A model generated the notes under the pieces. That model was not told the origin of the DNA and did no database searches. It saw nothing but the letters and a program-made list of their open reading frames with translations. DNA of 6,425 nucleotides from an uncultured Pleurocapsa sp. GTDB lineage: Bacteria > Cyanobacteriota > Cyanobacteriia > Cyanobacteriales > Xenococcaceae. The number at the start of each line of letters is the position of its first letter. Position 1 is the stretch's first letter. The position numbers were made by a program, and so were the translations under genes. Shown in pieces: positions 1 through 5,681 of the stretch. The DNA lies in contig CAKZYI010000653.1 in assembly GCA_937884735.1 (NCBI GenBank), positions 1 to 6,425 of the forward strand, written 5' to 3'.

Positions 1-1
1 G

Positions 2-103
2 ACTAGTACCTATTAGTTAGACAAGTATTTTGATCTGCGTAAATACTATCAGCTTAGTTTACAGCCCCAAATAGATAATCCTGATCGCCGTATTGTCGAA
101 GAT
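2..103 (+). pseudogene. Upstream in-frame remnant of the ABC transporter gene, interrupted by TAG at 14-16
   Basis: Reading in the frame of the downstream ABC transporter ORF, this stretch translates into sequence that looks like the conserved core of the SbmA/ABCD transmembrane domain: an LDKYF-like block, then a KYYQL block and an IDNPDRRIVED block that runs straight into the residues after position 104. The IDNPD-RI-ED motif is characteristic of this family and normally lies well inside the protein. An in-frame TAG at 14-16 separates this part from whatever lies before the window. No ATG, GTG or TTG start in this frame lies between the stop and 104, and no ribosome binding site is visible. 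I infer that the gene once extended further upstream and is now broken, or that the TAG is read through. The missing N-terminal part lies outside the window. Confidence 0.7.
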
Positions 104-1438
104 GTGAAAAACTTTACTCAAGAGTCTTTGAGGTTTTTGGTTTTACTTGCCGACTCAAGTTTACAGGTAATTGTTTTTTCTTTAATTCTGTGGTCAATTT
201 CCAAACCTTTGATGATATTTTTAGTAGTTTATTCTGTATTAGGTACTGCTATATCTGTTGTCTTATTTGGTCGTAAATTAGTAGGAATTAATATCGAGCA
301 AATTCAAAAAGAAGCCAACTTTCGCTATGGTTTAGTGCGGATACAGGAGAACACCGAGGCGATCGCTTTGTATAACGGACAATCAATGGAGTTGGATATT
401 GTTCGAGATAAATTCAAACAGGCTTTCAATAATTTTAAGTATCTAATTCGTTGGCAATTGAATCTTAGCTTCTTCCAAAATGGCTACCAATACTTAACAT
501 TAATTATCCCTGGTTTATTTCTTGCCCCAGGCATTTTGTCTGGAGATTTGGAGGTGGGAGTAATTGCTCAAGCAAGCTCTTCTTTTAGAAGTGTTTTAGC
601 AGCTTTGGCTCTTATCATCACCCAATTTGAACAATTAAGCAGTTTGGCAGCGGCAGTAGACAGGGTAGGGATACTAGAACAATATTTATCAACATTGCGA
701 TCTGATAGGCTGCTTACGAAACAGTCTCCCTCGCCATCAATCGATCAAACATTCACTCCAAAAATCCCTCGTACTATCGATACCCAACAAAGCTCGCGAA
801 TAAAAATCAAACATCTAACCCTACAAACTCCAGACTATCAAAACACTCTAGTCAAAGATTTATCCTTAACCATCAAACCCCATACTAATTTATTAATTAC
901 TGGCGCAAGCGGTGTCGGAAAAAGTTCTTTATTAAGGGCGATATCTGTTTTATGGGATTCTGGTTCGGGTTTGATAGCCATACCCCAACACAAACAATTA
1001 TTCTTTTTACCTCAAAATCCTTACACTTTAGAAGGTACATTACGAGAACAAATTTTATATCCCAAATCAGATAATATTAATAATATTAAAGACGAAGTAT
1101 TGCTACAAATTCTTCAACAAGTAAATCTATCTCATATTGCAGAAAGATTTAATTTTGACATTATAAAAGACTGGTCAACAATACTATCTTTGGGAGAGCA
1201 ACAGCGTCTAGCTTTTGCCCGTTTGCTATTAGCTAAATCCCAGTATGCCATCTTAGATGAGGCTACCAGTGCCTTGGATAATGACAATGAAGAATTGCTT
1301 TACAGACAACTACAAAAGCAAGGTATTACTGCAATTAGTATTGGTCATCGCTCTAGTCTATTAGAGTATCATCAGCAAATATTACAATTAAAGTCCGATG
1401 GCACCTGGAAACTATCTTCAATAGCCGATAAAAGATAA
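104..1438 (+). CDS. SbmA/BacA/ABCD-type ABC transporter (fused permease and ATPase), N-terminally truncated
   Basis: This is a half-transporter of the family that couples a six-helix membrane domain to a cytoplasmic ATPase; members move peptides, cobalamin or fatty-acyl derivatives. The 444-residue ORF starts at GTG 104, in the middle of the membrane domain. Hydrophobic segments lie near residues 10-32, 34-56, 125-144 and 160-178, and the family block EANFRYGLVRIQENTEAIA starts at 70. The ATPase domain is complete: Walker A G267-S274 (GASGVGKS), Q-loop Q304 followed by the family-typical LREQILYP segment, signature LSLGEQQR at 361-368, Walker B YAILDE at 381-386 with D-loop SALD, and H-loop H415. 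Full-length members are usually about 550-650 residues, so at least the first membrane helices are missing. GTG 104 is only the first permitted start after the upstream TAG and has no Shine-Dalgarno sequence. The gene is probably a decaying pseudogene, although the ATPase half shows no damage. The substrate cannot be told from sequence. It ends with TAA. Confidence 0.85.
   Translation: MKNFTQESLRFLVLLADSSLQVIVFSLILWSISKPLMIFLVVYSVLGTAISVVLFGRKLVGINIEQIQKEANFRYGLVRIQENTEAIALYNGQSMELDIVRDKFKQAFNNFKYLIRWQLNLSFFQNGYQYLTLIIPGLFLAPGILSGDLEVGVIAQASSSFRSVLAALALIITQFEQLSSLAAAVDRVGILEQYLSTLRSDRLLTKQSPSPSIDQTFTPKIPRTIDTQQSSRIKIKHLTLQTPDYQNTLVKDLSLTIKPHTNLLITGASGVGKSSLLRAISVLWDSGSGLIAIPQHKQLFFLPQNPYTLEGTLREQILYPKSDNINNIKDEVLLQILQQVNLSHIAERFNFDIIKDWSTILSLGEQQRLAFARLLLAKSQYAILDEATSALDNDNEELLYRQLQKQGITAISIGHRSSLLEYHQQILQLKSDGTWKLSSIADKR
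359..366. repeat. HIP1 octamer GCGATCGC
   Basis: A perfect copy of the highly iterated palindrome typical of many cyanobacterial genomes. It lies inside the ABC transporter gene. Two more copies are at 3465-3472 and 4734-4741. Its main value here is as a taxonomic marker. Confidence 0.9.
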
Positions 1439-1534
1439 AATAAAAACGCAAAGATGAACTGCAAAAGATTTAGGCTAATGACTAATAGCCATTTGTGACA
1501 AGTTAGTGGTCTACGTTCTTTGTTAACTAGCTTT

Positions 1535-1569
1535 GAGGTAACAAGTAACAGGTAACGGGTAACGGGTTT
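1535..1569. repeat. Degenerate heptamer tandem repeat (GAGGTAA/CAAGTAA/CAGGTAA/CGGGTAA/CGGGTTT)
   Basis: Five consecutive 7-base units share the core nnGGTAA or nnAGTAA: 1535-1541, 1542-1548, 1549-1555, 1556-1562 and a decayed 1563-1569. This resembles the short tandemly repeated heptamers known from intergenic regions of many cyanobacteria. No function is evident, and copy number may vary between strains. Confidence 0.8.
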
Positions 1570-1658
1570 GGTTATTTATCAGTAATTTTGAACTATAAAA
1601 GGTTCTTTTCTCCTTTAATCTATATGTAGTGTTTAAAAATAAACTAAACGCCATCACA

Positions 1659-1674
1659 GGGCGGAGTACCGCCC
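1659..1674. repeat. Perfect palindrome GGGCGG-AGTA-CCGCCC
   Basis: A 6-bp all-GC perfect stem with a 4-base loop, in an otherwise AT-rich spacer. There is no T-run after it, so it is a poor intrinsic terminator. It is more likely part of a dispersed palindromic repeat together with the hairpin 20 bases downstream. Confidence 0.75.
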
Positions 1675-1694
1675 AAAGCTTATTTCATAGGCTT

Positions 1695-1711
1695 GCCACG
1701 CTTTGCGTGGC
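1695..1711. repeat. Perfect palindrome GCCACGC-TTT-GCGTGGC
   Basis: A 7-bp perfect stem with a 3-base loop, extendable by one G-T pair. Like the palindrome at 1659-1674, it lacks a following T-run. The two together look like a small intergenic repetitive element, seen here once. Confidence 0.75.
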
Positions 1712-1870
1712 GTGTAGTTGACTAATGAATAAATTTCTTAACTTGTCAGCAATTGCTAATACCTATCCCAACAAATCAATCTTGTTAATTCGAACTGACG
1801 TTAAGTAGCATCCTCTCACAAAAGAAAGCTGCGAAGAATATTACTATCAACTCATACTTCACCATGAAGT

Positions 1871-1902
1871 GCGTTCCCTTGCCCCAAAGGGTTGGCTAAC
1901 GC
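1871..1902. repeat. Palindromic intergenic repeat spanning the apparent upstream start of devB
   Basis: GCGTT at 1871-1875 pairs with AACGC at 1898-1902, and CCCTT at 1876-1880 can pair with AAGGG at 1887-1891. This resembles a repeat motif common between genes of cyanobacteria. It begins two bases into the longest devB reading frame (GTG 1869), so residues translated from it are unlikely to be real protein. This is one reason to prefer the ATG at 1953. Confidence 0.6.
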
Positions 1903-1952
1903 AGGGTCACTCTATAAAATCAGCAACGATAATAAAAACGATAATAAATTTT

Positions 1953-3689
1953 ATGGCTCTTCTACAGTCTAAAACTAAAAGAGTTAACTCTTTCGCTATT
2001 TTCATAGCAACTATTGCCCCCATCATATTATGCAACTCTTGTGCGAGTTTTTCCCAAGCGGAATCCCAATCGACGGAGATTGCCGATCTTCCAGTAACGC
2101 CCATTACCAATGTCGTCGCCTTCGGCAGGCTCTTACCCAAAGGAGAGGTAATATCTTTATCTGTAGCTAATGCAGAAGACAGTCGTGTCAATAAAATTCT
2201 AGTTAAAGAAGGAGACTGGGTAGAAGAAGGACAAATTGTCGCTGTTCTTCAAGGTATAGAAAGAAAACAAGGAGATTTGGCAGAAGCAAAGCAAAATGTG
2301 GTGCTTCAGACAGCCAAACTTAAGAAAATAAAGTCAGGAGATGCAAAAGAATCGGAAATAGCAGCACAACAGGCAGTTATAGATGGCTTACAAGCTCAAT
2401 TACAGTACGAAACTAAAGCCAAAGAAGCTGCATTCAATAGCGTTAGAGCAGAATTAGAACAGACCAAGTTATCATTTGAACGAAAAGACTCTTTGCAAAG
2501 ACAGGGAGCAATTAGTCAAGAAGAATCGGATCAAGCCAGGGAAAAATTCAAGGTAGCTACAGCAATCTTAAATCAAAGAAAAGCAGAATTAAACAATACA
2601 ATTGGCACTCTCGAAAAGCAAATAATTCAAGAAAAAAAGAATTTAGCCAAATTAAAAGAAGTACGCCCAGTAGATATTGAAATTGCCGAAGCAGAATTGG
2701 CAATGGCGCAAGTAGCCGTTCGACAACGCCAAGCAGACTTAGAAGATACTCAGGTTAGAGTTCCCGTTGCCGGTAGAATTTTGCGAATCAATACCCGCGT
2801 AGGAGAACGAGTAGATACAGAAGAGGGTATTATCGAACTGGGACAAACCAAAGAAATGTATGCGCTGGCTGAAATATATGAAACAGAAATTACCAAAATT
2901 AACCTGGGGCAAAAAGCAACAATCGAAAGCGAATACGGTGGCTTTGAAGGCACAATAACAGGGGAAGTTACTCACATTGGCTTGCAGGTTGGGAATAAGA
3001 CTCTGGCTGGTAATTCTGCCGATCCTAATAACGACGAAAATGCACGAGTAGTGGAAGTAAAAATTCGCATAAATGACGATGACAGCCAAAAAGTTGCTAA
3101 TCTGACTAATATGCAGGTGCAGGTGGCGATAGACACAGAAGAACAATCGGCAACCTATTCACTTCCAGAATTAGAAAATTCCCACCACGATTTATCTACC
3201 ACCAATAAAATTAAAGATCGAAGTAATTTGAACCACATCGGTTTTTTATCTTTAGGGTTGGGTATCTTTGGGTTAGTTAACTTCGCTCATGCTTCTAGGG
3301 TTAAATCTAGACAATCCTCATTACAGCACAGTACCTCTAATAATTTACCAGGCGCTCGCCCAACACTGTATTTACCACCGACAGCCAATCTGACTGTCAC
3401 AAAACTTGCCACATTAGAACAGTTAAAAAACCAGCTTTATAATAAGACAAGAGAAAAGCAAATTGCGATCGCAACTGCCGAAGTAGAGCTAAGACAAACC
3501 AAGATAGAATATCTAGCTGCAACATCTAGTTTGGAAGAGGAAATATCTGATTTAGATAAGTTAGATATTCTCCAGCAAAAATTGTTCTTGGTGCAAAATA
3601 CCCTGATTCAACAAAAATCAAAGCTGGATCGAGAAATTAGTAATTTACGGCAACAAATTACTCAGGCTGAGAATAACTTTGAATCGTAA
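1953..3689 (+). CDS. devB: DevB-family (HlyD-like) ABC exporter membrane fusion protein with C-terminal extension
   Basis: DevB-type adaptors sit in the periplasm and join a DevC/DevA (MacB-like) inner-membrane exporter to a TolC-like outer-membrane pore; in heterocyst formers they export glycolipids. I chose ATG 1953 (578 residues) over GTG 1869 because it places a basic n-region (KTKR) and hydrophobic stretch (residues 14-28) at the N-terminus and avoids a palindromic repeat; no clear Shine-Dalgarno is visible at either start. Family features follow in order: the VVAFGRLLPKGEVI start (55-67), a split lipoyl domain (VKEGDWVEEGQIVAVL at 84-99 and VRVPVAGRILRI at 268-279), an intervening helical hairpin (about 105-265) with GAISQEE near 185, and the beta-barrel/proximal domain with ELGQTKEMYALAEIYETEI (295-313) and ARVVEVKIRI (364-373). 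The usual family end is near residue 393. A further 185 residues follow: a hydrophobic segment with an AHA-S junction (429-448) and a predicted coiled coil (about 484-577). devC and devA are not adjacent. It ends with TAA. Confidence 0.88.
   Translation: MALLQSKTKRVNSFAIFIATIAPIILCNSCASFSQAESQSTEIADLPVTPITNVVAFGRLLPKGEVISLSVANAEDSRVNKILVKEGDWVEEGQIVAVLQGIERKQGDLAEAKQNVVLQTAKLKKIKSGDAKESEIAAQQAVIDGLQAQLQYETKAKEAAFNSVRAELEQTKLSFERKDSLQRQGAISQEESDQAREKFKVATAILNQRKAELNNTIGTLEKQIIQEKKNLAKLKEVRPVDIEIAEAELAMAQVAVRQRQADLEDTQVRVPVAGRILRINTRVGERVDTEEGIIELGQTKEMYALAEIYETEITKINLGQKATIESEYGGFEGTITGEVTHIGLQVGNKTLAGNSADPNNDENARVVEVKIRINDDDSQKVANLTNMQVQVAIDTEEQSATYSLPELENSHHDLSTTNKIKDRSNLNHIGFLSLGLGIFGLVNFAHASRVKSRQSSLQHSTSNNLPGARPTLYLPPTANLTVTKLATLEQLKNQLYNKTREKQIAIATAEVELRQTKIEYLAATSSLEEEISDLDKLDILQQKLFLVQNTLIQQKSKLDREISNLRQQITQAENNFES
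3465..3472. repeat. HIP1 octamer GCGATCGC
   Basis: Perfect HIP1 copy inside the C-terminal extension of the devB-like gene. Its presence there suggests that this part is native cyanobacterial coding DNA rather than a recent foreign insertion, though one octamer is thin evidence. Confidence 0.9.
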
Positions 3690-3693
3690 ATTC

Positions 3694-3717
3694 AATTTAG
3701 AATCTATAAATTTTTTT
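3694..3717 (+). terminator. Possible weak terminator after devB
   Basis: AATTTA (3694-3699) and TAAATT (3707-3712) form a 6-bp stem around a 7-base loop, followed by an uninterrupted T-run to 3717. It sits in the 42-bp gap between the converging devB-like and VOC genes, where termination is expected. The stem is entirely A-T and therefore weak, so this is tentative. Confidence 0.3.
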
Positions 3718-3731
3718 CTAACGTTATTTTA

Positions 3732-4148
3732 TTATTTAAACAAATAAGATCTGTCTCGAAAAGCTTTGAATTCGAGGGCATATCCAAAAGGATCTAGAAA
3801 AAACATTGTCGCTTGTTCCCCAACCTCGCCCTCGAATCGAATACAAGGCTCAATCTTAAACTGAACCTTTGCATTCTTGCGCCTGTCGCATAGAATCTGC
3901 CAATCATTCATCGTTAGCACCACACCAAAATGCGGAACTGGTACATCTTGTCCATCGACGCTATTATGATGGAGTGAGTTTGGGTTAGGTGTTGTCGGCT
4001 TGTAATGAGCAACAATTTGATGCCCGTAGAGGTTAAAATCAACCCATGAGGCGGCACTACGCCCTTCAGAACAACCCATAATATCTCCATAGAACTTTCT
4101 TGCTTCTTGGATATCATCTACTGGGAATGCGATGTGAAAAGGATTCAT
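3732..4148 (-). CDS. VOC superfamily (glyoxalase/dioxygenase fold) protein
   Basis: A 138-residue, single-module protein of the vicinal oxygen chelate superfamily, whose members bind a divalent metal in paired beta-alpha-beta-beta-beta units and act as glyoxalases, dioxygenases, epimerases or drug-resistance proteins. The N-terminal HIAFPVDDIQEARKFYGDIMG (H5 to G25) is the classic first unit. The second unit starts at PHFGVVL (H73) and ends with the FFLDPFGYALEFKAF block (E126). H5, H73 and E126 are the likely metal ligands; no clear acidic ligand was spotted at the end of the first unit, where H43 and H48 lie instead. The length is usual for a one-chain VOC protein acting as a dimer. It starts at ATG 4148, 53 bp downstream of the peptidase gene on the same strand, so co-transcription is likely. 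Stop TAA. The substrate is unknown; it should not be called glyoxalase I without test. Confidence 0.88.
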   Translation of the reverse strand: MNPFHIAFPVDDIQEARKFYGDIMGCSEGRSAASWVDFNLYGHQIVAHYKPTTPNPNSLHHNSVDGQDVPVPHFGVVLTMNDWQILCDRRKNAKVQFKIEPCIRFEGEVGEQATMFFLDPFGYALEFKAFRDRSYLFK

Positions 4149-4201
4149 TTAGTCTTTAGTTACTATTTTTTCTTCGAGTATCTCACGCTTTCTAAATATT
4201 G

Positions 4202-4780
4202 TTATTTCTTGATGATACTTTTGACAATAACAGGTTCGGCACACTCTGGATGAAATTTGGTAGCAGCTAAAGCAGCTTGGCGGGCAATTTCTGCGGCACT
4301 TAGATCTCGATCGTACAGAACTTCCAAAGCTCCGAGGGCAAATCGATCGCCAGAGCCAATAGCCCAAAACTTAGAAAATTCAGACACCTCTCGATAAGCA
4401 GTGATGACAAAAATACCGTGAACGTTGACCAAAAGAGCGTAAAGCCACTGAGACTCTGTTGGCTGCCGTTTATCATTCCCGTTGTCTGTCTTCATGAAGT
4501 ATTCCGACTTGAGACTAGCTTGATTGCTAAGTAGCCAGCGAAAAATCTCACCCGCCGAACCCAGGGAAGTAGGTTCATTGCGTTTCAATAGATCTGTAAA
4601 TATTTGTTTGACAGCGTAGCTGCCAGTAAAACCTAATATGCTATCTCCAAAGTGAAGAAGTTTGGAGGCAGCAGATTGATATTCAGCCAGTGATTTAATC
4701 GCACCTCCGTTACGAGTAACAAGGGTGTCACAAGCGATCGCAACTTCGTAATTTTTTTGAACTGCGGTGATAATAGTCAT
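4202..4780 (-). CDS. HslV/proteasome-beta-like Ntn hydrolase (predicted N-terminal threonine peptidase)
   Basis: A 192-residue protein with the fold signature of self-compartmentalising Thr peptidases. ATG 4780 is preferred over the TTG six codons upstream because it gives Met-Thr-Ile-Ile; removal of Met exposes the Thr that serves as nucleophile in this family. Counting that Thr as 1, D17 falls exactly at the family position (in IACDTLV), and a lysine in SKLLHF (K39) is the likely counterpart of catalytic K33 after a short insertion. GFTGS (50-54 with Met) and AIGSGDRFALGAL (140-152) match HslV/beta-subunit turns, the latter carrying the Ser-129-like residue. The usual later Asp/Ser pair is not obvious: that region reads KFHPECAEPV. 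There is no signal peptide, so it should be cytosolic. No hslU-type unfoldase is adjacent. It lies 60 bp after exbB and 53 bp before the VOC gene, all on one strand. Stop TAA. It could also be a different, non-proteolytic Ntn hydrolase. Confidence 0.8.
   Translation of the reverse strand: MTIITAVQKNYEVAIACDTLVTRNGGAIKSLAEYQSAASKLLHFGDSILGFTGSYAVKQIFTDLLKRNEPTSLGSAGEIFRWLLSNQASLKSEYFMKTDNGNDKRQPTESQWLYALLVNVHGIFVITAYREVSEFSKFWAIGSGDRFALGALEVLYDRDLSAAEIARQAALAATKFHPECAEPVIVKSIIKK
4734..4741. repeat. HIP1 octamer GCGATCGC
   Basis: Third perfect HIP1 copy, within the 5' part of the proteasome-like gene. Three copies in 6.4 kb of AT-rich DNA is far above chance and supports a cyanobacterial source. 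Confidence 0.9.
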
Positions 4781-4840
4781 AGACAGTCTGAACAACAACC
4801 TGATTCTCTTTTTGCTGCGATGCCTTAAGTATCTTCAGGT

Positions 4841-5488
4841 TCATTTATAGGGCGCATACTTTCTTCCTTTTTGATGGAAACGACGATAGAGCAGTTCCAA
4901 TTGACCACCTAACTCTTGAATTGTGGCTAGTTCCCGTAAATATAATCCTCTAAAAGCATTAGCAAAAAGCAGGGTGAAAATTGCTACCACCAATCCCATT
5001 ACAGTAGATACTAAAGCTTCTCCCAAACCGCCAGTAACTCCTGATGCGCTGCTACTAGCAATGTTGCCAATATCCATTGAGGCAAAAGAGCGAATCAAAC
5101 CCAAGATTGTGCCGAGCAAGCCCAAGAGTGGAGAAGCAGTAATAATTGTTTGGAATAAAGTACTAAAACGCCTTAGAGTAGGCAATTCTACTTGGGTTGC
5201 ACTTTCTAAAGCCAAGCGATATTCTTCATTAGTAGGGCTTTCTAATTCAATAGCTGCTAAAAAAATACGTGAGATGGGTAAATCGTTATTGTTTTGTAGC
5301 TTTTTTCTTGCAGACAAAGGATCGCTACGATAAATTGAAAATGCTTCTTTAACTACTTTGCGTTCTTTTTGCTTGATTTTTAGCCAAAAAATAATTCGCT
5401 CAATAATTAACGTTATTGCCAACAAAGAAAAGGCTAGTAAAGGGATTGTAACTATACCCCCTATAGCCCAAAGGCGATCAGTTAACAT
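4841..5488 (-). CDS. exbB: ExbB/TolQ/MotA-family proton channel protein (ExbB)
   Basis: An inner-membrane subunit that, with ExbD, forms the proton-driven motor powering TonB. The 215-residue protein has the ExbB plan: TM1 at about 8-37, a large cytoplasmic loop (38-110), TM2 at about 111-134 with the SPLLGLLGTILGLIRSF signature, and TM3 at about 156-180 with GEALVSTVMGLVVAI. T127 (TM2), E157 and T162 (TM3) correspond by motif to the conserved channel-lining T148, E176 and T181 of E. coli ExbB. The charged C-terminal tail is usual. It starts at ATG 5488 in an A/T-rich leader without a clear Shine-Dalgarno, and stops with TGA. It is divergent from tonB across 193 bp, which supports ExbB over TolQ or MotA. 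The expected exbD does not follow; the next gene downstream is the proteasome-like peptidase. Confidence 0.9.
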   Translation of the reverse strand: MLTDRLWAIGGIVTIPLLAFSLLAITLIIERIIFWLKIKQKERKVVKEAFSIYRSDPLSARKKLQNNNDLPISRIFLAAIELESPTNEEYRLALESATQVELPTLRRFSTLFQTIITASPLLGLLGTILGLIRSFASMDIGNIASSSASGVTGGLGEALVSTVMGLVVAIFTLLFANAFRGLYLRELATIQELGGQLELLYRRFHQKGRKYAPYK

Positions 5489-5681
5489 AAAAATTTATTG
5501 GATTAATTGCAATATTTTTTCATTTAGTGTTTTTATATTATCATGTTTTTATGGCATCAAAAAACCTTGTTGGCAATCTCACAACAACTGCCCTAAGAGC
5601 CAATAAATTTGAAATGAATTTAGGTTATGTATGCCTATAGTTTGCTCTGATTGTTTTTAAATTACAGTAATGTAAACGTAA
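5489..5681. promoter_or_regulatory. Divergent exbB-tonB promoter region
   Basis: This very AT-rich 193-bp gap must hold promoters for exbB leftwards and tonB rightwards. A perfect 5-1-5 palindrome, ATTACAGTAAT (5661-5671), lies ten bases before the tonB ATG, where a bound repressor would block tonB. I do not see a convincing 19-bp Fur box, and no -35/-10 pair stands out. That iron controls this region is only inference from the gene types. Confidence 0.5.

Larger units (their letters stand above)
1439..1952. other. Gene-free region rich in small repeats upstream of devB
   Basis: About 510 bases between the ABC transporter stop and the preferred devB start hold no convincing gene on either strand. 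The longest ATG-initiated reading frame noticed on the plus strand is a 27-codon one (1725-1808) with no recognisable product. The region contains a run of degenerate heptamers (1535-1569), two perfect GC-rich palindromes (1659-1674 and 1695-1711), a longer palindromic repeat (1871-1902) and a weak GGCTA/TAGCC inverted repeat (1473-1490). GC-rich palindromes in an AT-rich spacer are typical of dispersed cyanobacterial repeats. The devB promoter must lie here, but I cannot fix -35 and -10 boxes with confidence. Confidence 0.6.

Noticed and set aside
1659..1711. Intrinsic terminators at the two GC-rich palindromes
   Set aside because: Neither is followed by a T-run, and they lie more than 200 bases after the nearest upstream stop codon, so a repeat element is the better reading.
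1725..1808. Small 27-codon ORF (MNKFLNLS...) upstream of devB
   Set aside because: It lies between repeats, has no clear ribosome binding site, resembles nothing I recognise and is short enough to arise by chance.
1869..1952. Upstream GTG start giving a 606-residue DevB-like protein
   Set aside because: The extra 28 codons are read from a palindromic intergenic repeat, and they would move the signal-like hydrophobic segment away from the N-terminus. The ATG at 1953 fits better.
2739..3146. Minus-strand ORF opposite devB
   Set aside because: It is Phe/Cys/Ser-rich with no domain pattern, and lies antisense to a clearly conserved gene.
4781..4798. TTG start six codons upstream for the proteasome-like gene
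   Set aside because: It would bury the predicted catalytic threonine behind a MLFRLS leader; the ATG at 4780 exposes it after Met removal.
5489..5681. Fur box in the exbB-tonB gap
   Set aside because: Several AT-rich stretches loosely resemble one, but none matches the inverted-repeat consensus well enough to report.
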